A stretch of 64,000 nt of DNA from UBA4744 sp963723165 (GTDB lineage Bacteria > Actinomycetota > Acidimicrobiia > Spongiisociales > UBA4744), in NCBI GenBank assembly GCA_963723165.1, contig CAVRPP010000005.1, positions 62,001 through 126,000 on the forward strand, read 5' to 3'. The translations under genes and the position numbers were made by a program. Below the pieces are notes generated by a model. It was not told where the DNA came from, did not search any database, and was given only the letters and a program-made list of their open reading frames with translations. Each line of letters starts with the position of its first letter. Positions within the stretch are counted from its first letter, which is position 1. Positions 33,874 to 42,394 of this stretch are shown in pieces.

Positions 33874-36222
33874 TTGGGAGACAACGACTTCACTGCAGGC
33901 GATCCCTGGGGTCTGCCTATCGAGGATTCTGAGGAAATCGAGATCGAAGCCGCGCGACCGGACGAAGAAGGGGCATCGCCGACCGCCGACGAACTCGACT
34001 CTGATCCGAACGCAGAAACCGGACTGGAATCTGCCGCTGCCGACGAAACGCTCGCGGATTCACTCGACGAGAGCGTGGAATGGGTGGCAGAACCCGAGGC
34101 CGACCCTCAAGGCGGCGGGTTCGAGGACCGTGGATGGTCACGCGACGATGAATCAGACGATGAGTCACCGGACGGTTTCACAGTTGGTGACGAGGGTGAG
34201 GGGGGCGAAGGCCCGGGAGACAAACCAACCCCCGAGGACACCGAGGACACCGAGGACACCGAGGACGAGTATTCATTCAAAGCCCCCTCGCGCACTCCGC
34301 TCTCGCAAATGATCGCGGCCGCCCAAAGCGTCGTGAGTTCTGTTCAGGGCGATCAACCCGAAGAGACCGCTGGGATAGCCGACGATCCGGACACGCCAGG
34401 AGTCGTCGAAGCCTACGAGGCGGTGGAGTCGCCGGGCGAACCGGCAGACGAACAGTCGGCAGACGAACAGTCGGCAGATGTGCCGGCGTACGCCGCACCG
34501 GACCCGGTGGGTAGCGATGAAGACCTTCCGGAGGAACCACCATCATGGATGATCGTCGACACCAGCGAAGATAGTCCGTCGAGCGAAACCGAACACGAAG
34601 GCCAGGAAGCATCCAGCGACGGCGAAAAAGTCTTCTCGCCGCTCGAGATCGAGGCTTCAATCGCCGAGTTGGCAACGCCGGAGGCCCCCGCATCGCCGTT
34701 CGCCGAAGACCGGTTCGAGATGCCGGACGCCTCAGATGCCGCTAGTGAAGAAGACGACTTCGGGGAGGTCGATATGGATTCCTCCCCCGGCGTTTACAGC
34801 GAACTGCACGATCTTGCCGATCAGGATGATCGAGCGGAGGCGCTGCTCCAAGAGGCGGCAGAGGCTTTTGGCCGTAGCGAAGAACCCGTCGAAGAACCCG
34901 TCGAAGAACTCACCGAAGAACTCACCGACGACATCGACAGCTACGCCGACGCCCTCGCCACCGAACTCGGCACCCCCGACACCACCATCGAACCCGTCGA
35001 AGAACCCGTCGAAGAACTCACCGAAGAACTCACCGACGACATCGACAGCTACGCCGACGCCCTCGCCACCGAACTCGGCACCCCCGACACCACCATCGAA
35101 CCCGTCGAAGAACCCGTCGAAGAACTCACCGAAGAACTCACCGACGACATCGACAGCTACGCCGACGCCCTCGCCACCGAACTCGGCACCCCCGACACCA
35201 CCATCGAACCCGTCGAAGAACCCGTCGAAGAACTCACCGAGCAACCGGAGATGGAAGACCACTTGAGCGACGATGAACTGGGTGCAGCGCTGACGGGGCT
35301 CACCGGTGTGTCGGGAGACGATGGGTTGGAGGATGGAGCCGCTCTCGTTCCCGTCGAAGAACCCGTCGAAGAACTCACCGAAGAACTCACCGACGACATC
35401 GACAGCTACGCCGACGCCCTCGCCACCGAACTCGGCACCCCCGACACCACCATCGAAGAGTCGGTTGAGCAAATCGAAGAGGACGAACCCGTCGCCGCCG
35501 GTTGGTGGGAAACCGAATCCGACGATCTACTTGCTGCCGGCTCCGAAGAACTCGAAGCGGATGCGGCCCCTTCAGCCGACAGCGATGAGAGCACTGCCGT
35601 GGCACCCGACGAAGAACCCGTCAGCGCCGGTTGGTGGGGAACCGAACCCGAGCCGATACCCGCCGCCGATTCCGCTGAAACGATCGACGTCGGCTTCTCC
35701 GAGGAATTATCCGCCGACGATGACCAGGAAGACACTGAAGGCGTATTGCCCTCCCTTGCAGCAATCGGGATCGCCGCCGATCATGAGCCGCCGGTCGAAG
35801 ATCAGGAATTCGTCGAAACCGACGCTGCAGAGGCGTCGGCGGAACAACCTGCGGATCTCATCGAATCGCCGGTTGAATGGGGAACCCGTTATCGGGAAGC
35901 TCATCAAGGGTGGATCGAGGATGAAGATGGCCGGTCCACCTGGCGGCCGATCGTGACGAGCGGCGAGTCGGTGGCCGGTTGGGATATCGACATCTACCTC
36001 GGCCTGGTGTCCGGGGACGTTTCGATCGGTACGTTGTCCGAAGAGGAGCTTGCTTCTTCTGTAGCCGGAGCTCGGGCGGACGCCGTGCGCCACATGCTGG
36101 ATGAAGGCCTGGCGCGTGGAGCCCACGCCATCGTCGGGGTCACCTTCACTATTCAGGAGGTCGCCGGTACCGTCCTGGTTGGAGCCTCCGGGGTGGCAGT
36201 CACCCTCAGGACACCCGCCTGA
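33874..36222 (+). CDS. giant acidic repeat protein with C-terminal YbjQ/DUF74-like domain
   Basis: The 782-aa protein is extremely acidic and low in complexity for its first ~690 residues, with no signal peptide or membrane segment. Residues ~337-444 are three identical 36-residue units (EPVEEPVEELTEELTDDID, then SYADALATELGTPDTTI); a fourth lies near 492-527. Two related motifs, PVAAGWWETE and PVSAGWWGTE, follow. The last ~85 residues (GWDIDIYLGLVSGDVSIG to GASGVAVTLRTPA) resemble the YbjQ/DUF74 fold, which forms a homopentamer, with LARGAHAIVGVTF as the core. The TTG start follows GGAGG by four bases. Function is unknown; a multivalent, disordered tail on an oligomer is a plausible picture (inference). 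Confidence 0.82.
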   Translation: MGDNDFTAGDPWGLPIEDSEEIEIEAARPDEEGASPTADELDSDPNAETGLESAAADETLADSLDESVEWVAEPEADPQGGGFEDRGWSRDDESDDESPDGFTVGDEGEGGEGPGDKPTPEDTEDTEDTEDEYSFKAPSRTPLSQMIAAAQSVVSSVQGDQPEETAGIADDPDTPGVVEAYEAVESPGEPADEQSADEQSADVPAYAAPDPVGSDEDLPEEPPSWMIVDTSEDSPSSETEHEGQEASSDGEKVFSPLEIEASIAELATPEAPASPFAEDRFEMPDASDAASEEDDFGEVDMDSSPGVYSELHDLADQDDRAEALLQEAAEAFGRSEEPVEEPVEELTEELTDDIDSYADALATELGTPDTTIEPVEEPVEELTEELTDDIDSYADALATELGTPDTTIEPVEEPVEELTEELTDDIDSYADALATELGTPDTTIEPVEEPVEELTEQPEMEDHLSDDELGAALTGLTGVSGDDGLEDGAALVPVEEPVEELTEELTDDIDSYADALATELGTPDTTIEESVEQIEEDEPVAAGWWETESDDLLAAGSEELEADAAPSADSDESTAVAPDEEPVSAGWWGTEPEPIPAADSAETIDVGFSEELSADDDQEDTEGVLPSLAAIGIAADHEPPVEDQEFVETDAAEASAEQPADLIESPVEWGTRYREAHQGWIEDEDGRSTWRPIVTSGESVAGWDIDIYLGLVSGDVSIGTLSEEELASSVAGARADAVRHMLDEGLARGAHAIVGVTFTIQEVAGTVLVGASGVAVTLRTPA
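34882..35205 (+). repeat. three tandem 108-bp perfect repeats in acidic protein gene
   Basis: Units at 34882-34989, 34990-35097 and 35098-35205 appear identical base for base. They use GAA for most Glu and C-ending codons for most other residues. A 36-bp partial unit follows to 35241. Perfect identity at the DNA level means recent expansion or gene conversion. Confidence 0.95.
35347..35454 (+). repeat. fourth, separated copy of the 108-bp repeat
   Basis: The copy is identical to the tandem units apart from its first codon (GTT for GAA). It is separated from them by about 105 bp of unrelated acidic coding sequence after the partial unit. Confidence 0.92.
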
Positions 36223-36276
36223 TCGCATAGGCTCCGGTTGCCTCGCCGCTCGTTGACAGGCCTCGTGACCCTCTTA

Positions 36277-36290
36277 GCGCCGAAAGGCGC
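36277..36290. other. small GNRA-loop hairpin between convergent genes
   Basis: GCGCC-GAAA-GGCGC forms a 5-bp stem with a GAAA tetraloop in the 94-bp gap between the acidic protein gene (plus) and the DUF4097 gene (minus). There is no T-tract, so terminator function is uncertain. Confidence 0.3.
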
Positions 36291-36316
36291 ATCGTGCTGA
36301 AGACGCCATCGCGACC

Positions 36317-37108
36317 TCACTGCTCGAGATCGCGATGGGGATGAACCGTTTCGACCAGTTCGAAATCACCAGAAACCGATTTGAACGAGATCCGAACGGT
36401 CGGCCGATCCCGGGCCACAGATTCGGAAGGGCTCGTCGGGAGCTGCAAGTTCCCGGTGAGGCTCTGCAAATCGACATCAACCCGGGTACCCCGCGCCAAT
36501 CCGACCCGCATATCGCCCGAGACGGTCTTGCCACTCAAGTCGCGGCCACAGAACTCATCAATAGTCACACTGCCCGAAGCAGACTTTGCGGTTGTATCAC
36601 CCCTGGCCACGCCGACGACCACGTCACCCGAAGCCGTAGAACAGGTCGCATCACCGGCGATAACACCGACGGTCATGTCGCCCGACGCCGCGGTTGCCCG
36701 CAGCTTCCCGCCCACTTCGTCGATCTCGACATCCCCGGAAGCGCTCTTGACGCTGGCATCCCGTCTGACCCGACATGCCCGAAAGTCCCCGGTAGCGAGA
36801 CTCACCTCGAGGTCGTGGACATCGACCTCGATAGTGAGATCGGTTGAAGCCAGCGATGCAACCACATCGATTCCGGAGGGAGCATGAACGGTTATGTCGA
36901 ACGTACCCGCCAACCACCGTCCGGTCTCCTGACGGATCACAACCGTGTCCCCGATCTGCTCGACGATCACGTCTTCGGGCTTACCTCCGCGGATGCTGAC
37001 CTCCAAGTTCCCAGCGGGTCCGGGCACCACCCGGACGTCACCGGTAGCAAGTCGCATCTCCAATCTGGGCCGTTGACCGACGGCAAACGATTCCTGACGG
37101 TCGGTCAT
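36317..37108 (-). CDS. DUF4097 family protein, beta-helix-like
   Basis: The 263-aa protein has no signal peptide. It consists of repeated short strands of the form SASGDVxIxxxxGxxxA (for example VKSASGDVEIDEVGGKL and CSTASGDVVVGVARGD), the DUF4097 putative-adhesin pattern that predicts a right-handed beta-helix. The role of the family is unknown; members often sit next to membrane-stress or regulatory genes. Its start overlaps the end of the RHH gene by four bases (ATGA), and the pair appears to share the operator at 37569-37598. Confidence 0.82.
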   Translation of the reverse strand: MTDRQESFAVGQRPRLEMRLATGDVRVVPGPAGNLEVSIRGGKPEDVIVEQIGDTVVIRQETGRWLAGTFDITVHAPSGIDVVASLASTDLTIEVDVHDLEVSLATGDFRACRVRRDASVKSASGDVEIDEVGGKLRATAASGDMTVGVIAGDATCSTASGDVVVGVARGDTTAKSASGSVTIDEFCGRDLSGKTVSGDMRVGLARGTRVDVDLQSLTGNLQLPTSPSESVARDRPTVRISFKSVSGDFELVETVHPHRDLEQ

Positions 37109-37554
37109 AATTCCACCGTGCCGGTAACGCGTCGTCCGGGAATCCGGGCCGACGTCCTCGCCTTCGAGGACAGCGCCTTGACCACCCAGCCGTTGACCGA
37201 ATCGCCGGTGGAACCGGCCGCCTCTTCGATCAACTCCTTGATACGGGCCGGCAGCCGCAGTGTCAGGCGGGCTTCGAATCCCTCACCGGCTACGGTCGGA
37301 TCATGGTCGAGAGCCCCAAGACGAAGCGAGGGCTCTCCGTCGAAGACAACCACCTCGACCCGCCGGTCCCCGAGTTGTGCCTCAACCTCTTCTGCCGCCT
37401 GTTGGGCAAGATCGAGCGCTGCTTGGTGCAAGGCCGGCTCGAGCACATTCAGAAGCGCCTGGGCGGCGCTCTCGACGATCGGATCGCTCCCGGACAGCAT
37501 GACCTGATTTGCTACAGCTGATTCCAAATGGGTAATCAGACCGGTCGTGTTCAT
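37105..37554 (-). CDS. hypothetical protein with C-terminal ribbon-helix-helix-like region
   Basis: The 149-aa protein has a helical, Ala/Leu-rich N-terminal half and a C-terminal part with LTLRLPARIKELIEEAAGS followed by GDSVNGWVVKAL, which looks like a strand-helix-helix DNA-binding unit of the MetJ/Arc or HicB-antitoxin kind, then a basic tail. GGAGG lies a few bases upstream of its ATG. The phased repeats TGACATCA/TGATGTCA directly upstream suggest that it represses its own operon. No toxin-like partner was recognised; the next gene is DUF4097. Confidence 0.78.
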   Translation of the reverse strand: MNTTGLITHLESAVANQVMLSGSDPIVESAAQALLNVLEPALHQAALDLAQQAAEEVEAQLGDRRVEVVVFDGEPSLRLGALDHDPTVAGEGFEARLTLRLPARIKELIEEAAGSTGDSVNGWVVKALSSKARTSARIPGRRVTGTVEL

Positions 37555-37568
37555 CGTGCCTCCTGACT

Positions 37569-37598
37569 TGACATCACCATGATGTCATATTGATGTCA
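37569..37598. promoter_or_regulatory. three phased 8-bp sites, candidate operator of the RHH/DUF4097 operon
   Basis: TGACATCA (37569-37576), TGATGTCA (37580-37587) and TGATGTCA (37591-37598) start exactly 11 bp apart. The first two form a perfect inverted repeat with a 3-bp gap. One helical turn between sites places them on one face of the DNA, as RHH repressors such as MetJ and Arc need. They lie 15-44 bp upstream of the RHH start codon. Confidence 0.68.
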
Positions 37599-37632
37599 GA
37601 AAGACAAGTGAGAGCTGCGGCTACCCCGGTGA

Positions 37633-38268
37633 CTAGATCAGCTTTCGGCGATGGGCCCAGAGGGTGAGCTCGTACCGGTTGGTGAGCTGCAGCTTGCGCA
37701 ATACGTTGGAAACATGGGTTTCTACCGTCTTGACTGAGATGAAGAGCCGCTCGGCAATTTCACGATACGTATAGGCACGGGCGAGGTGCTGCAACACTTC
37801 TCGTTCGCGTTTGGTCAGCTGATCGAGCTCGGGATCGACTTCTGAGACTGGAATCGAAGAAAAGGCCTCGAGCACAAACCCGGCCAGCTGTGGAGAGAAC
37901 ACCGCATGGCCGCTCGCCACCCGGCCGATCGCGGCAGCCAGGTCCTCGGCGGAGATGGTCTTGGTGACGTAGCCACGCGCCCCGGCCCGCACAATTTCCA
38001 CAACGTCCTCTGCAGCGTCCGATGCTGACAGCGCCAAGAACTCCACCGAGGGGTTCTGTTCCCTCACTCCGGCAATCACGGCCTTCCCTCCCCCAGCCGG
38101 CATGTGGACATCGAGTAGCACTACATCGGGGGTCCGTTCATTGATCAATTCAACGGCCGCCTCCACGTCAGAGGCTTCGCCGACCAGTTCGACGCTATCG
38201 CCGAGCCCGACCCGGACGCCAGAGCGGAACAGGTCATGGTCGTCGACTATGAACACCCGGACAGTCAT
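37633..38268 (-). CDS. response regulator, NarL/LuxR type
   Basis: The 211-aa protein has a receiver domain (acid pocket D9/D10, phosphorylated D53 in VVLLDVHMP, switch Lys in GYVTKTISAEDL) and a C-terminal LuxR HTH with LTKREREVLQHLARAYTYRE and RLFISVKTVETHVSNVLRKL. It probably activates or represses target genes when phosphorylated by the kinase encoded directly upstream, whose gene it overlaps by four bases. Confidence 0.94.
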   Translation of the reverse strand: MTVRVFIVDDHDLFRSGVRVGLGDSVELVGEASDVEAAVELINERTPDVVLLDVHMPAGGGKAVIAGVREQNPSVEFLALSASDAAEDVVEIVRAGARGYVTKTISAEDLAAAIGRVASGHAVFSPQLAGFVLEAFSSIPVSEVDPELDQLTKREREVLQHLARAYTYREIAERLFISVKTVETHVSNVLRKLQLTNRYELTLWAHRRKLI

Positions 38269-39389
38269 CGTTCAACCACCATCTCGACCTCGGTTCCTTC
38301 CCCGATCTCAGAGCGGACGAATGCCCGCCCGCCACTCCGTTCAAGTCGGGTGATGATCGATTCTTTGATCCCACGCCGGTCCTGTGGAATACCCGCGTAA
38401 TCGAACCCGCGGCCGCGGTCTCTCACAAAGACAGAAAACCGTTCTGGCAATGCCTCGGCGTACACCGCAATGTGGGCAGCGCCTGAATGCTTGGCAGCGT
38501 TGACGATGGCCTCCCGCGCTGCTTGAACGAGAGTTTCCGTTGACGCGCCACCGTCGGCATCCCCAACGGTAACCAGATCGATCGGCACGTGATGTGTCTC
38601 TTCAACATCCGCACACATGCGCTGCATTTGATCTCCGAAGGCCCCACCGCCATGGCCGTCCTCCTGCCCGTACAACCAGGCGCGCAGTTCTCGCTCCTGG
38701 CGGCGAGCCAGCGACATGACTTCTGTCTCGTTTGCACTATCCCGTTGAATCAGTGCCAGAGTCTGCAGAACTGAATCGTGCAAATGGGCGGCCATCTCGG
38801 CGCGCTCTTCGGCACGAGCTCGAACGAGTTGCTCCTGGGCCAGGGCCGCCTCCGCGTTCCTCCGGGTTCGATCTGCCTCCCGCAACACTCCGATCGCCCA
38901 ACCGGCCACAGCACCCGCAATGATGTAGATGAGGACTGCGGCCGACGAGGTGGTCGGGTCGGCCGGACCGACCAATCTCGATAGCTGGACGGCCGCCATG
39001 GCTACGGCGGACGCCAAACCCCCCACGGTGCCGCGACCGTACGCGGCCAGGAAGACGGGCGACATCGGGTAGCCGCCGTAGAAGTTCTGGCTGCCTGCTA
39101 CGTCCGGCGCCAGGAGGACCCAGGCTGCCACCCCGGTATCGAGTGCCAGGAACCACCAGGAACGTATCAACTCCGGGGACCGCACGTGAACAGCGATCGT
39201 GACCAGCGACCATCCGACCGCCAGCACCATGGTCGCAATGACTACTACCGGCCGATCGGGACCGTCCGACCCGGCGATGGAAATCACCCCGAGCAGCACC
39301 AGCCATACGGAAGCGACGACCCTGTAGCCGACTACGACCCTCCGCAGAGTGCGCTCGGCGTCTGAGGTTCGCTCGTCCACCGTCTGCAT
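38265..39389 (-). CDS. sensor histidine kinase, HisKA_3 type
   Basis: The 374-aa protein has five or six predicted membrane segments in residues 20-170 with short loops, so it probably senses a membrane or envelope signal. A coiled linker precedes the dimerisation box AEMAAHLHDSVLQTLALIQ with phospho-His204, then LARRQERELRAWLYG. The ATPase domain has VQAAREAIVNAAKHSGA (N box) and RDRGRGFD (G box) and ends GEGTEVEMVVER. It pairs with the response regulator 37633-38268. Confidence 0.93.
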   Translation of the reverse strand: MQTVDERTSDAERTLRRVVVGYRVVASVWLVLLGVISIAGSDGPDRPVVVIATMVLAVGWSLVTIAVHVRSPELIRSWWFLALDTGVAAWVLLAPDVAGSQNFYGGYPMSPVFLAAYGRGTVGGLASAVAMAAVQLSRLVGPADPTTSSAAVLIYIIAGAVAGWAIGVLREADRTRRNAEAALAQEQLVRARAEERAEMAAHLHDSVLQTLALIQRDSANETEVMSLARRQERELRAWLYGQEDGHGGGAFGDQMQRMCADVEETHHVPIDLVTVGDADGGASTETLVQAAREAIVNAAKHSGAAHIAVYAEALPERFSVFVRDRGRGFDYAGIPQDRRGIKESIITRLERSGGRAFVRSEIGEGTEVEMVVER

Positions 39390-39427
39390 GGCGGCAGGCT
39401 ACCGCCCGCCCGGAGGGGGCCCAGGGA

Positions 39428-40594
39428 TCAATTGAGCCGCTCGACGATCATTGCCATTCCCTGGCCACCGCCGACACACATCGTCTCCAATCCGACGGTC
39501 CGGTCTGCGGTCTGCAGACCATTCAGGAGCGTCGTCATGATGCGAGCCCCTGTCATTCCGAACGGGTGGCCGAGAGCAATCGCTCCCCCGTGCGGGTTGA
39601 GTTGGCCGCCCACGTCCATTCCGACCTCGTCGACCACGGGCAACACCTGAGCCGCGAAGGCTTCGTTCAACTCGACGATGTCGATATCCCCGATCTTCAT
39701 CCCGGTCTGGCTGAGGACCCGGCCGACCGCCTCGATAGGTCCAACCCCCATGATCTCGGGAGCAAGCGCCGATACGGACGAGGCGACGATTCGCGCCAGT
39801 GGAACGATGCCGAGCGCTTCTGCCCTTGCCTGCGACATCACGACCACTGCAGCAGCGCCGTCGTTCAGGGGACAGGCATTTCCTGCCGTGACCGTGCCGC
39901 CCGGCTTGAAAGCCGGCGGAAGGCTCGCCAGCTTCTCGAGCGTAGTTCCGGGCCGCGGTCCGTCATCGCTCCCGACGATCGTGCCGTCCTCGAGTGCTAC
40001 CGGGATGATCTCTCGTTCAAAGAAACCATCGGCCTGTGCAGCCACCGCCCGATCCTGGGACAACTTGGCGTACTCGTCCATACGCACACGATCGACGCCA
40101 AATCGCTCTGCGACGTTTTCTGCCGTTATCCCCATCGGTATGTAGACATGATTGATGAAGTCGTCCCTGTGCTCGTCCATGAAGCGGGGGTTGAAGTCTT
40201 CGGCATCGATGCCTTTCTCCATCGTGCGGGTGACGCTTTCAACACCGGCCGCCACGAACACGTCACCTTCCCCGGCTCTGATGGCGTGAAAAGCCATGCG
40301 GATCGTCTGCAGAGAAGAGGCACAGAAGCGATTGACAGTGGTGCCGGGAACCGCATCCGGCAGTCCGGCCAGCAACGCAGCATTCCGACCGATGTTGTAT
40401 CCCTGCTCATGGTGGGTGAGACCGCAGCCCAGCATGACATCGTCGATCGTGCTTCGATCCAATTCAGGAATCTGGTCGAGCACCCCCCGTATGACGAGAC
40501 CGGCCAAATCGTCGGGGCGCACATCGACCAACGATCCCTTATAGGCTCGCCCGATAGGTGTGCGACCGGTCGCGACTATCACTGCCTCCGGCAC
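39428..40594 (-). CDS. acetyl-CoA acetyltransferase (thiolase)
   Basis: The 388-aa enzyme condenses or cleaves acyl-CoAs. The active-site Cys91 is in NRFCASSLQTIRMAF, the general His in NPHGGAIALGHPFGMTGAR and the second Cys in ETMCVGGGQGMAMIVERL. I chose GTG 40594 (AAGGAGG six bases upstream), giving the usual VPEAVIVATGRTPIGRAYKG. Whether it runs biosynthetically or in beta-oxidation is unclear; no partner genes adjoin it, while the enoyl-CoA hydratase at 30040 and etfBA at 52490 suggest fatty-acid oxidation in the organism. Confidence 0.93.
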   Translation of the reverse strand: MPEAVIVATGRTPIGRAYKGSLVDVRPDDLAGLVIRGVLDQIPELDRSTIDDVMLGCGLTHHEQGYNIGRNAALLAGLPDAVPGTTVNRFCASSLQTIRMAFHAIRAGEGDVFVAAGVESVTRTMEKGIDAEDFNPRFMDEHRDDFINHVYIPMGITAENVAERFGVDRVRMDEYAKLSQDRAVAAQADGFFEREIIPVALEDGTIVGSDDGPRPGTTLEKLASLPPAFKPGGTVTAGNACPLNDGAAAVVVMSQARAEALGIVPLARIVASSVSALAPEIMGVGPIEAVGRVLSQTGMKIGDIDIVELNEAFAAQVLPVVDEVGMDVGGQLNPHGGAIALGHPFGMTGARIMTTLLNGLQTADRTVGLETMCVGGGQGMAMIVERLN

Positions 40595-40711
40595 GATTGC
40601 CTCCTTGCGGCCGTCTTCTCGAAGCGTACCCCTTTCCTTCAACGATCCGGTCCACGCCTATCGATCGAAGGAGACAACGGGTTCAAGAGGGGAAGAGCCG
40701 GAAACTCTCGG

Positions 40712-41125
40712 TCAGACGGTCGGGTTGCCGTTCCGCTGAGCAAGGGACTCGCGTCTCTGCTGGATCAGCGCTCGCGCCACCTGGCGCAAATCGTCCGGCT
40801 GGAATGGTTTGGTCATGAACACGTCGGCTCCGGCATCAGCCGCCTTCATGAGATTCTCGTCACCAACGTGGGCAGTGAGCACGAGAACGGGGATGGCCTT
40901 CGTCTCCGGATCAGATCGGAGCCTTTCGAGGACCTGCCATCCATCGAGCTTTGGCAACGCCAGGTCCAGAACTATCAATTCGATGGATTCGTCGTGAGCA
41001 GCTGCGAGACCTGTAAAGCCATCGACCCGAACGAGGGTCTCAAAGCCCAGCGGACGCAGGGTCACCTCCATCAGACGCGAGTTGGACGGCTCATCTTCGA
41101 TGACAAGGATCTTGCCGGGAGTCAT
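40712..41125 (-). CDS. stand-alone CheY-like receiver protein
   Basis: The 137-aa protein is a single receiver domain: ILVIEDEPSNSRLMEVTL (acid pocket), phospho-accepting D54 in IVLDLALPKLDGW, the Thr of VLVLTAHVGDE and the Lys of VFMTKPFQPDDLR. There is no output domain and no kinase next to it; the pair at 37633-39389 is a possible source of phosphate. The ATG 41125 has no strong ribosome binding site. It is divergent from gap. Confidence 0.87.
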   Translation of the reverse strand: MTPGKILVIEDEPSNSRLMEVTLRPLGFETLVRVDGFTGLAAAHDESIELIVLDLALPKLDGWQVLERLRSDPETKAIPVLVLTAHVGDENLMKAADAGADVFMTKPFQPDDLRQVARALIQQRRESLAQRNGNPTV

Positions 41126-41323
41126 ATACGTCGCATCGGCATCCGGCACCGTGATCTTGAGACGCAGCGCGTCCGAGAGGCCACGGTTCCAAAATACCGG
41201 CCTTGCGGGAAGCTGGGAACCGGTGGGATCGTGCCGGCAATCGAGGCGATTACCATGGCGACCTGGAGCACAAGCGCTCACAACCAACGAGGTTTCAACC
41301 AGCACCTGAGGAGGTGTCCCGCT

Positions 41324-42328
41324 ATGAAAGTGGCTATCAATGGATTCGGCCGTATTGGACGAGCCGTCTACCGGATCATTGCCGAGCAACCGGATGCAGG
41401 GATCGAGATTGTTGCCGTCAACGACCTCACCGACGACGACACGCTCGCCCACCTGTTGAAGTATGACACCGTCTTCGGGCGGTTCCCCGGCAAAGTTGTG
41501 GTGAGCGACGGCGTGATGCAGGCCGGGGGACATACCGTCAAGATGCTCGAAGAACGTGATCCGGCCAAGCTGCCCTGGGCCGAGCTTGGCGTACACGTCG
41601 TCGTCGAATCGACCGGCGTCTTCCGCACTCGCGAAGCGCTCAACAAGCACCTTGAAGCAGGTGCGAAACGGGTGATTCTCACGGTTCCGTCGAAAGATCC
41701 GATCGATGCGACCGTAGTGCTGGGGGTCAACGACGCCGATTTGACCGCCGACTCGCAAATCGTGTCCAACGCCTCGTGTACGACGAACTGCCTGGCCCCG
41801 ATTGCCAAGGTTCTCAACGATGCATTTGGTGTCGAGAGCGGCATCATGACCACCATCCACGCCTACACCAACGACCAGCGAGTCGCCGACACCCCGCACA
41901 GCGATCTGCGGCGAGCACGCCACGCGGCCGAGAACATCATCCCGACCAGTACCGGAGCGGCCAAGGCCATCGGTCAGGTATTGCCGGCTCTGGACGGCAA
42001 GCTCGATGGAATGGCTATGCGGGTACCGGTGCCGGACGGTTCGATCGTGGATCTTGTCGTGCAACTGTCCCGCAATGTCACCGTTGATGAAGTCAACGCA
42101 GCAATGAAAGCCGCCGCCGATGGCGAAATGAAGGGCATCCTCGAATACACCGAAGATCCTATTGTCTCGTCAGACATCGTGGGCAACCCGGCTTCGAGCA
42201 TCTTCGACTCCGGTCTCACCAAAGTCATCAACGGGAACACGGTGAAAGTCGTGTCCTGGTACGACAATGAGTGGGGATACTCCAACCGGGTCGTCGACCT
42301 CCTCAAGGCGATGGCCGCACAGAGCTGA
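41324..42328 (+). CDS. gap: glyceraldehyde-3-phosphate dehydrogenase
   Basis: The 334-aa glycolytic enzyme has the NAD-binding KVAINGFGRIGRAVYR, active-site Cys152 in SNASCTTNCLAPIAKVL, THAYTNDQR-type segment TIHAYTNDQRVADTP, and SWYDNEWGYSNRVVDL at the end. GAGGAGG lies about nine bases before ATG 41324. An open frame runs far upstream on this strand but it is the shadow of the thiolase and receiver genes. pgk and tpi do not follow, unlike in many bacteria. Confidence 0.97.
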   Translation: MKVAINGFGRIGRAVYRIIAEQPDAGIEIVAVNDLTDDDTLAHLLKYDTVFGRFPGKVVVSDGVMQAGGHTVKMLEERDPAKLPWAELGVHVVVESTGVFRTREALNKHLEAGAKRVILTVPSKDPIDATVVLGVNDADLTADSQIVSNASCTTNCLAPIAKVLNDAFGVESGIMTTIHAYTNDQRVADTPHSDLRRARHAAENIIPTSTGAAKAIGQVLPALDGKLDGMAMRVPVPDGSIVDLVVQLSRNVTVDEVNAAMKAAADGEMKGILEYTEDPIVSSDIVGNPASSIFDSGLTKVINGNTVKVVSWYDNEWGYSNRVVDLLKAMAAQS

Positions 42329-42394
42329 CGTCCATCGACGCGATCGCAGCGTGGCCGTCACGTTGGCCGGAGGGGCGACGCTACGCTTCCCCCG

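Noticed and set aside
34882..35454. Possible CRISPR array or IS-related repeats
   Set aside because: The 108-bp units are tandem without unique spacers of constant length, lie in frame inside a coding gene, and no cas genes are present.
34732..35472. A 246-codon minus-strand frame with Phe/Gly-rich repeats (FFDGFFDG-like)
   Set aside because: It is the antisense reading of the 108-bp repeats of the acidic protein gene. It has no ribosome binding site, and the repetition only mirrors the coding strand.
37105..37554. RHH protein considered as an antitoxin of a classical toxin-antitoxin pair
   Set aside because: The co-transcribed gene encodes a DUF4097 beta-helix protein, not a recognised toxin, so the classical pair is not supported.
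39566..42328. A 920-codon open frame on the plus strand that ends as GAPDH
   Set aside because: Only the part from 41324 encodes GAPDH with a ribosome binding site. The upstream 586 codons are the antisense of the thiolase and receiver genes; G+C-rich sequence often leaves such frames open.
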